Assembly (NCBI GenBank): GCA_945607605.1
Contig: CALYZE010000012.1
Coordinates: 1 to 48,693 of the forward strand
DNA: 48,693 bases
Direction: 5' to 3'
DNA from: an uncultured Bacteroides sp.
Lineage (GTDB): Bacteria; Bacteroidota; Bacteroidia; Bacteroidales; Bacteroidaceae
Shown here: in pieces, positions 43,411 through 48,693 of the stretch
How positions within the stretch are numbered: position 1 is the first letter of the stretch
Layout: the number at the start of each line of letters is the position of its first letter
Made by a program: the position numbers and the translations under genes
The notes under the pieces: model-generated
Told to the model about the DNA's origin: nothing
The model's database searches: none
Seen by the model: the letters and a program-made list of their open reading frames with translations, nothing else

Positions 43411-43449
43411 CAAACAAAAGAGAGGCCCTAAAAGCCTCTCTTTTGTTTG
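43411..43449. terminator. Bidirectional terminator between convergent genes
   Basis: A perfect 16-bp stem (43411-43426 with 43434-43449) around CCTAAAA. The outer part is A-rich on one side and T-rich on the other, so it can act for the lipoprotein gene on the plus strand and the MetE-like gene on the minus strand. Confidence 0.88.
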
Positions 43450-43509
43450 AGATTATACACTTCACAAAGAGATGATTCACCCAACTTCTTAGTGAAGTAC
43501 TTGTTTTTT

Positions 43510-44475
43510 TTAAGAGAAGATGCGTTCCGCCATAATCCTTCCCAATCTCACAGTTTCCCACTGTTCTTTTTCATCAACACTTGTAGGACAATCCAGCGCA
43601 CTTGCATCTGGTAGACACAAAGTAAAACGTTTCAAAGGAATGTAATTCAAGACATTCTCTGTTTTGGCCTGCAACTCATCCAAATCATCCTCACGAGGAT
43701 AGTAAGAAAGTACGAAGCCAAACACAGTCTCCTTCTCGTGCAGGAACCACAACAAACGGTTACGGTCGCAGGAACCACAATCATAATTCAAGAAATAGGC
43801 ATCAGAACCATGCAACTGAATCAACATTTCTGTTGGAGCATGGAAAGCAACATACATCTCCTTGGGACGTTCGCGCAACACGCGGTTGTTTAGACGAATC
43901 GTTTCCTCCATCACCACAGAGTGCACACCGTCAAACTGAACATAGCGACATCCCGCATCGTAAAGCTGATTCAAAAGGAATTTGTAGGCAGCAGCAATAT
44001 CATCCGTCAGCAGACGGATATCCGGGTAAATCGTCTCCAACTCACTCCGCTCTACTCGCTGAAGGATCTGTGTCATCACCTCTGCCGGTGAAGGAATATG
44101 TTGTTTGGGGATTACCTCCTCACCTGCCACAGAAGACAAAAAAGCAAACTCTTCAAAAATGGGATGTTGAGCCAAGCCAATTCGCTGGGTGATCTTCAAG
44201 GCAGAACCTTCGGTAAACGGCTGCCCATCTTTCGAAGAAATTCCCTCCCAACTTTCCAAAAAATCGCTGCTTCGGAAGTTACCATCGGAAACTACTTTCA
44301 AGCCTGCCAGCTTCAACCGTTCCACCAAATTGCGTATTTCGGCATCTTCAAGTGCCTGTAATGTTTGTCGGCTTATTTGTTCGTTATGATATTGTTCGCG
44401 AGCATCTTTGAGTGTACGTGGAAGACAGAAAGCTCCAGCGATATCCAGTTTAAACGGAGGAAATGTTTTTGCCAT
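43510..44475 (-). CDS. MetE-like (cobalamin-independent methionine synthase C-terminal family) protein
   Basis: A 321-residue barrel protein of the UROD/MetE-C group, similar in size to the YxjG/YxjH class. The start MAKTFPPF at 44475 is chosen because AAAGGGA precedes it; the frame continues 15 codons further up without a ribosome site. Landmarks: DGNFRSSDFLESW near residue 64, the substrate-side block RYVQFDGVHSVVM near 177, and FHAPTEM at 211. The usual zinc motif H-x-C appears here as H212-A-P, whereas a CGSC pair sits at 233-236. Methyl transfer to a thiol is the family activity; whether this protein makes methionine is open. Confidence 0.75.
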   Translation of the reverse strand: MAKTFPPFKLDIAGAFCLPRTLKDAREQYHNEQISRQTLQALEDAEIRNLVERLKLAGLKVVSDGNFRSSDFLESWEGISSKDGQPFTEGSALKITQRIGLAQHPIFEEFAFLSSVAGEEVIPKQHIPSPAEVMTQILQRVERSELETIYPDIRLLTDDIAAAYKFLLNQLYDAGCRYVQFDGVHSVVMEETIRLNNRVLRERPKEMYVAFHAPTEMLIQLHGSDAYFLNYDCGSCDRNRLLWFLHEKETVFGFVLSYYPREDDLDELQAKTENVLNYIPLKRFTLCLPDASALDCPTSVDEKEQWETVRLGRIMAERIFS

Positions 44476-44874
44476 ATTTATCCCTTTTTGATTATTATAT
44501 GAATGATACTTTGACTTCACCTCATCAATGGGCCAAAGGAAGCGGCAAGGATTAAGACCTTATGCAAACCTGTTCGTTGCAAATATAACCAAAGAATTTG
44601 TAAAACTACCATCTGCTACCATTATTTATCTTCCTTTTACATTTCAGAATACAGGGATCTTATTGCATTGAAATAGTAACCCATAACAAGAAACAATAAA
44701 TACCTATCAAAAACAAAAGTTTTCCATTTTAAATTATAACACTACTAATTATCAACAGATTAACACTTTTTAAATACATAAATGTTTCCCAAAAAGATAC
44801 ACATCACTAAAATAAGAATAACTTTGTTGACACATTCATCTAAATAATATCATCCTATTTTAAATACTACAGTT
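44476..44874. promoter_or_regulatory. Divergent upstream region of the MetE-like gene and nrdD
   Basis: Minus strand: TATATTTG at 44587-44580, an exact -7 match, giving a leader of about 100 bases before the MetE-like start; no known SAM or cobalamin riboswitch pattern was recognised in that leader. Plus strand: TAACTTTG at 44819-44826, an exact -7 match 48 bp before nrdD. The part between is very AT-rich; no clear FNR-like palindrome (TTGAT-N4-ATCAA) was found. Confidence 0.55.
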
Positions 44875-47082
44875 ATGATACAAACGGTAATTAAACGCGA
44901 CGGACGCATCGTCGGCTTTAATGAAGAGAAGATAGTGACAGCCATTCGAAAGGCTATGCTTCACACTGACAAAGGCGAAGACTTACAATTAATCCGTCAG
45001 ATTACAGATCACATCTCTTTCAAGGGAGATCCACAAATGACGGTAGAAGCCATTCAAGATTTGGTGGAACTGGAATTGATGAAAAGTAGCCGTAAAGAAG
45101 TAGCCCAAAAATACATCGCTTACCGCAACCAACGTAGCATTGCCCGCAAGGCAAAAACCCGCGATATGTTTCTGGAAATTATCAATATCAAGTCCAACGA
45201 CATCACTCGCGAAAATGCCAACATGAATGCCGACACTCCTGCCGGCATGATGATGAAGTTTGCCAGTGAAACCACCAAACCTTTTGTGGACGATTATCTG
45301 TTGAGCGATGAAGTGTTGGAATCCATCAGCCAGAACTACCTGCATATTCATGATAAAGATTACTACCCTACTAAGAGCTTGACCTGCGTGCAACACCCGT
45401 TAGACCATATCCTAAAGAATGGTTTTTCTGCCGGACACGGAGAGTCTCGCCCTGCCAAGCGCATTGAAACCGCCAGTATTCTGGGTTGTATCTCGTTGGA
45501 AACCGCACAAAATGAAATGCATGGCGGACAGGCCATTCCCGCATTCGACTTCTACCTCGCCCCTTACGTGCGCAATAGTTACATAGAAGAGATCAAGAAC
45601 CTGGAAGAGTTGCACGGACAGGACTATTCGCATCTGTATCAGAAAGAACTGACGGATTATCTGTCGCAACCTTTAGACGGGCTCTCCGACGAAGAGCGTA
45701 TCTTGCAACACGCCATCAACAAGACTGTGGTCCGTGTACATCAATCCATGGAAGCGTTTATACACAACATGAATACCATTCATTCGCGTGGTGGCAACCA
45801 AGTAGTGTTCAGTTCCATCAACTACGGCACAGATACGTCGGCCGAAGGACGTTGTGTCATCCGCGAATTACTGAAGAGCACTTATCAAGGTGTAGGCAAC
45901 AATGAAACCGCCATCTTCCCCATTCAAATTTGGAAGAAGAAACGAGGAGTCAGCTATTTACCCGAAGACCGCAACTACGATCTTTACCAACTGGCCTGCA
46001 AAGTCACTGCCCGTCGCTTCTTCCCCAACTTCCTGAATCTGGATGCCACGTTCAACCAAAGCGAAGAATGGAAAGCAGCTGATCCGCAACGTTACGAGCA
46101 TGAAGTAGCAACCATGGGCTGCCGCACGCGCGTCTTCGAAAACCGCTTTGGACCCCAAACATCTATCGGAAGAGGAAACATCTCTTTCTCCACCATCAAT
46201 CTGGTTCGCCTTGCCATTGAGTGCATGAGCATAGCAAATCCGGAAGAGCGCATTGCTCGCTTCTTTGCCAAGCTGGATGCCATGCTCGAAGTCACTGCAC
46301 GTCAATTGCATGAGCGTATGGAGTTTCAGAAGAGTGCATTTGCCAAACAGTTTCCCTTGCTGATGTCAGCTTTGTGGTTAGGATGCGAGAAATTGAAAGC
46401 CAATGACACCATTGCTTCCGTCATCAATCAAGGAACACTAGGTATTGGTTTCATTGGTTTGGCCGAATGTCTCGTAGCCCTCCTCGGCAAGCATCATGGC
46501 GAATCGGATGAAGCACAGGAATTGGGAGTAAAAATCGTGACCTACATGCGCGACCGCAGCAACCAATTTGCCGACCAATACCAACACAACTATAGCATAC
46601 TGGCCACTCCCGCCGAAGGCTTGTCCGGCAGATTTACCCGGATAGACCGCAAGAAGTTCGGCAGTCTGCCGGGCATCACAGACCGCGACTATTACACCAA
46701 CTCCAACCACGTGCCTGTTTACTACCAGTGTAGTGCTCGTCACAAAGCAGAAGTGGAAGCCCCCTATCATGACCTGACTCGTGGCGGACACATCTTCTAT
46801 GTAGAGATGGATGGAGATGCGACCCACAATCCGGAGGTCATTATGCGAGTAGTGGATATGATGGATCAGTACAACATGGGCTACGGTTCTGTAAACCACA
46901 ACCGCAACCGCTGTCTGGAATGTGGCTACGAAAATTCAATCTCTAATCTCGAACAATGCCCCAAATGCGGCAGCAAGCACATCGACAAACTGCAACGCAT
47001 CACCGGTTATCTGGTAGGAACGACGGACCGTTGGAACAAAGCGAAACTGGCTGAGTTGGATGATAGAGTAATTCACCCTTAA
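44875..47082 (+). CDS. nrdD: Anaerobic ribonucleoside-triphosphate reductase
   Basis: A 735-residue class III ribonucleotide reductase making dNTPs without oxygen. Residues 1-90 are an ATP-cone allosteric domain (VIKRDGRIVGFNEEKIVTAIRKAM). The core contains ILGCISLETAQNEMHGGQAIPAFD and TMGCRTRVFENRFGP. Near the C-terminus a zinc site CLECGYENSISNLEQCPKC precedes the glycyl-radical loop RITGYLVGTTDRW with Gly711. It requires NrdG, encoded 24 bp downstream. An obligate anaerobe is expected to rely on it. Confidence 0.97.
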   Translation: MIQTVIKRDGRIVGFNEEKIVTAIRKAMLHTDKGEDLQLIRQITDHISFKGDPQMTVEAIQDLVELELMKSSRKEVAQKYIAYRNQRSIARKAKTRDMFLEIINIKSNDITRENANMNADTPAGMMMKFASETTKPFVDDYLLSDEVLESISQNYLHIHDKDYYPTKSLTCVQHPLDHILKNGFSAGHGESRPAKRIETASILGCISLETAQNEMHGGQAIPAFDFYLAPYVRNSYIEEIKNLEELHGQDYSHLYQKELTDYLSQPLDGLSDEERILQHAINKTVVRVHQSMEAFIHNMNTIHSRGGNQVVFSSINYGTDTSAEGRCVIRELLKSTYQGVGNNETAIFPIQIWKKKRGVSYLPEDRNYDLYQLACKVTARRFFPNFLNLDATFNQSEEWKAADPQRYEHEVATMGCRTRVFENRFGPQTSIGRGNISFSTINLVRLAIECMSIANPEERIARFFAKLDAMLEVTARQLHERMEFQKSAFAKQFPLLMSALWLGCEKLKANDTIASVINQGTLGIGFIGLAECLVALLGKHHGESDEAQELGVKIVTYMRDRSNQFADQYQHNYSILATPAEGLSGRFTRIDRKKFGSLPGITDRDYYTNSNHVPVYYQCSARHKAEVEAPYHDLTRGGHIFYVEMDGDATHNPEVIMRVVDMMDQYNMGYGSVNHNRNRCLECGYENSISNLEQCPKCGSKHIDKLQRITGYLVGTTDRWNKAKLAELDDRVIHP

Positions 47083-47106
47083 AATAGAATGTAAAAAAGA
47101 AGAAGC

Positions 47107-47607
47107 ATGCTCTCCATTCTCGATATTTTAGAAGATACCACAGTGGATGGTCCGGGTTTCCGGACCGCCATTTACGCTGCCGGATGCCCCAACGCTTGTC
47201 CCGGTTGCCACAACCCTACTTCCTGGGACATCAACCGGGGAAAGTGGATGCATACCGATGAGATTTTGAAAAAGATACTTGCTGATCCTTTTGCGGATGT
47301 CACCTTCAGCGGCGGTGACCCGATGTTTCAGCCGGAAGGTTTCACCCAGCTGGCACAGGTCATCAAAGAGAAAAGTAAAAAAAACATCTGGTGTTACACC
47401 GGATATACTTTTGAAAAGCTACTGCACAACCCTCTTCAAGCAACACTTTTAGCGTATATTGATGTATTAGTGGATGGAAAATACAATGAGAAGCTACACG
47501 ACGAAGACTTGTACTTCCGCGGAAGCAGTAACCAACGACTGATTGATGTACAAGCCTCTCTTAAAGCCAATCAGACGGTAGCTTACCACTACCACCCTAA
47601 AATCTAA
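47107..47607 (+). CDS. nrdG: Anaerobic ribonucleotide reductase activating protein
   Basis: A 166-residue radical-SAM enzyme that generates the glycyl radical on NrdD. The iron-sulfur cysteines C27, C31 and C34 are in AAGCPNACPGCHNP, and the SAM-binding GGDP is in TFSGGDPMFQ. The length is normal. It follows nrdD after 24 bp. Its stop lies only 7 bp from the predicted original end of the convergent exporter gene. Confidence 0.96.
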   Translation: MLSILDILEDTTVDGPGFRTAIYAAGCPNACPGCHNPTSWDINRGKWMHTDEILKKILADPFADVTFSGGDPMFQPEGFTQLAQVIKEKSKKNIWCYTGYTFEKLLHNPLQATLLAYIDVLVDGKYNEKLHDEDLYFRGSSNQRLIDVQASLKANQTVAYHYHPKI

Positions 47608-47613
47608 ACTCTA

Positions 47614-48419
47614 TCACCACTCTATAAACTTGCCTCTTTCCCGACGTTTCTGCAACTCTTCTTCCAATAAGCGATGCCTGTCTTTCACCAAATAACGGCG
47701 GGCAAAAGCGACCGATACATCAGTACCCCCGGAATCATGGGAATGACGGAAGGAATCGTCAGTACGTGATTAGGAACATGAAACCAGTGCACTGCCTTTA
47801 CCGCTATCAAGCTCACCACTATACTGCCCATAAACGAACCAAGGACGGGTCCGAAACCAAGTTCAAAATTGACGAAGTTACGTGTGCAGACTGCTATCAT
47901 ACCTCCCATGGCAACGACCCACAGCAAACGTCGTTGGATGTTGAAAATCATCGAAAACCCCACCGCCGAAATGGCTGCTGCAAGAGCATACACCCAATAA
48001 GTATCATGCGGAACCATGCTCAATTCACTGAACTTTTTGTCAATCACCACATCTTCTATCACCAGCAGACGCATGGCTATGACAATGCCAAAAGCCATGG
48101 CACAAACCATCAATACCGTATTCACAGCACGGACGATGCCCACTTGAATGTAGTTGTCAATCATGTCATCTACAAAGTTGATGATAGGAACTCCCGGCAC
48201 AATGAACAGTGCACAAGCCAACAACGGATGATAGGGAGTTGTGGAAAGTCCGGTAAAGGTGGTGAGGTAGGCAAGGAAAGTAGAGATTAGTGCGGCAATA
48301 GCGATACTCATATAGAGATTGATACCAAACTCTACGCAACGCACACGAGCTCGAAAACCCGCAAAGGCAGCAATGGAAGCATACAGAAACGCAATCCAGT
48401 CTCCACCAAATAATTTGCA
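47614..48419 (-). pseudogene. Decayed threonine/serine exporter (ThrE family)
   Basis: The open part (47685-48344, GTG start, 219 codons) has about eight membrane helices: the C-terminal half of a DUF1212 domain (HPLLACALFIVPGVPIINFVDDMIDNYI) joined to a DUF3815-like domain ending VIPMIPGVLMYRSL. The same frame continues upstream of the GTG to 48419 (KLFGGDWIAFLYASIAAFAGFRARV) without an ATG and then meets unrelated Cys-rich sequence and, near 48500, a stop. After MYRSL the frame closes quickly, but another frame continues AFARRYLVKDRHRLLEEELQKR and ends GKFIEW at 47614, which looks like the original C-terminus. So both an N-terminal loss and an internal deletion with frameshift are likely. 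Confidence 0.65.
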
Positions 48420-48693
48420 GAAAACACAGTCACATTCCGGACAAAAAACAGGACACTTACCGCTTTTTTTACTAAGAATAGCTGGTATATGACGCTACAA
48501 ACCCTCAGTATTAAAATTCACATAGAAGCTGTGCAAATGTCTGTTCCCACACTGCGGATGTCTGTTCCAAGGCTGGGAACGCATATTCCAACTGTGCGAA
48601 TATACATTCGCACACTGCGAACAGAGTTCCCTTCCTTCAGAACAAAGCTTATCTCCTTATCAAACGAAGGTTTGAAACGAAGAAGAGAGTGTG
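48420..48693. other. Gene-free window end with repeats
   Basis: No coding frame. 48420-48465 holds GGACA words (CCGGACA and AGGACAC) that interrupt the exporter frame; 48537-48661 is a tandem array of 21-bp units. The remaining 30 bp (48662-48693) show nothing recognisable. Confidence 0.5.
48537..48661. repeat. Degenerate tandem array of 21-bp units
   Basis: Units at 48537-48557, 48558-48577 (20 bp), 48578-48598, 48599-48619, 48620-48640 and a last decayed one at 48641-48661. Each holds TTCC or TTCG followed by a CTG-G word; units 2-4 contain partial or full palindromes of the form TTC...GAA, the best being TTCGCA-CAC-TGCGAA at 48606-48620. There are no spacers, so this is not a CRISPR array. 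Confidence 0.65.

Noticed and set aside
44476-44580. SAM or cobalamin riboswitch ahead of the MetE-like gene
   Set aside because: The leader is long enough, but I could not recognise the conserved cores of known riboswitch classes; a covariance-model scan would decide.
48537-48661. Possible CRISPR array
   Set aside because: Units of 20-21 bp follow each other without spacers and are degenerate; no cas gene is near.

Overview
The window reads as chromosomal DNA of a Bacteroidales gut bacterium, most likely Bacteroides or a close relative such as Phocaeicola. The reasons are: many promoters of the Bacteroidota type (TAnnTTTG at -7, sometimes TTTG about 19 bp upstream), a type III glutamine synthetase behind a P-II/AmtB pair, an S16 protein with a long Ala/Glu/Lys tail, an S37 secreted peptidase, an LruC-domain lipoprotein, and few strong Shine-Dalgarno sites. 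No tRNA, rRNA, CRISPR array or transposase gene was seen.

Layout. 1-4313: nitrogen assimilation (end of an outer-membrane protein, glnK, amtB, type III glutamine synthetase). 4348-6316: secreted S37 peptidase and a convergent DUF308 membrane protein. 6471-13468: complete tryptophan operon in the order trpB-E-G-D-C-F-A, preceded by a textbook attenuator: consensus promoter, a 29-codon leader peptide with three consecutive Trp codons, and a 19-bp terminator hairpin. 13512-14590: type I asparaginase. 14651-17433: LruC-domain lipoprotein. 17481-33938: a polysaccharide locus of 13 co-directional genes: receiver-only response regulator, initiating sugar transferase with a degenerate receiver domain, half-size TolC-like protein, Wzc-like chain-length protein lacking a good kinase site, O-antigen polymerase/ligase, Wzx flippase and seven glycosyltransferases. 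One further membrane glycosyltransferase gene lies convergently at the end. 34478-39446: hexuronate catabolism (eda, kdgK, a divergent LacI regulator and uxaA) with palindromic operators over crossing divergent promoters. 39449-41446: two inverted, structured repeat elements and an NhaC-type antiporter. 41547-43449: rpsP and a TlpA-like thioredoxin lipoprotein. 43510-44475: a MetE-like protein. 44819-47607: anaerobic ribonucleotide reductase nrdD-nrdG. 47614-48693: a decayed threonine/serine exporter gene bordered by an array of 21-bp repeats.

How the genes work together. The P-II protein should gate AmtB, and the glutamine synthetase then fixes the imported ammonium. The trp operon makes tryptophan from chorismate under ribosome-stalling control. 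uxaA, kdgK and eda form the last three steps from altronate to pyruvate and glyceraldehyde-3-phosphate, so the LacI protein probably senses a pathway intermediate. The polysaccharide locus has every Wzx/Wzy-pathway role except a recognisable Wza outer-membrane exporter, for which the TolC-like protein may substitute.

The strongest candidates for something little described are: (1) the pair of inverted repeat elements at 39468-40089, which keep identical loop sequences while their stems change by compensation; (2) the Trp attenuator; (3) the receiver-linked start of the polysaccharide operon, together with an apparently catalytically dead glycosyltransferase that has an intact paralogue in the same locus. 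All calls come from reading the sequence; no database search was possible.
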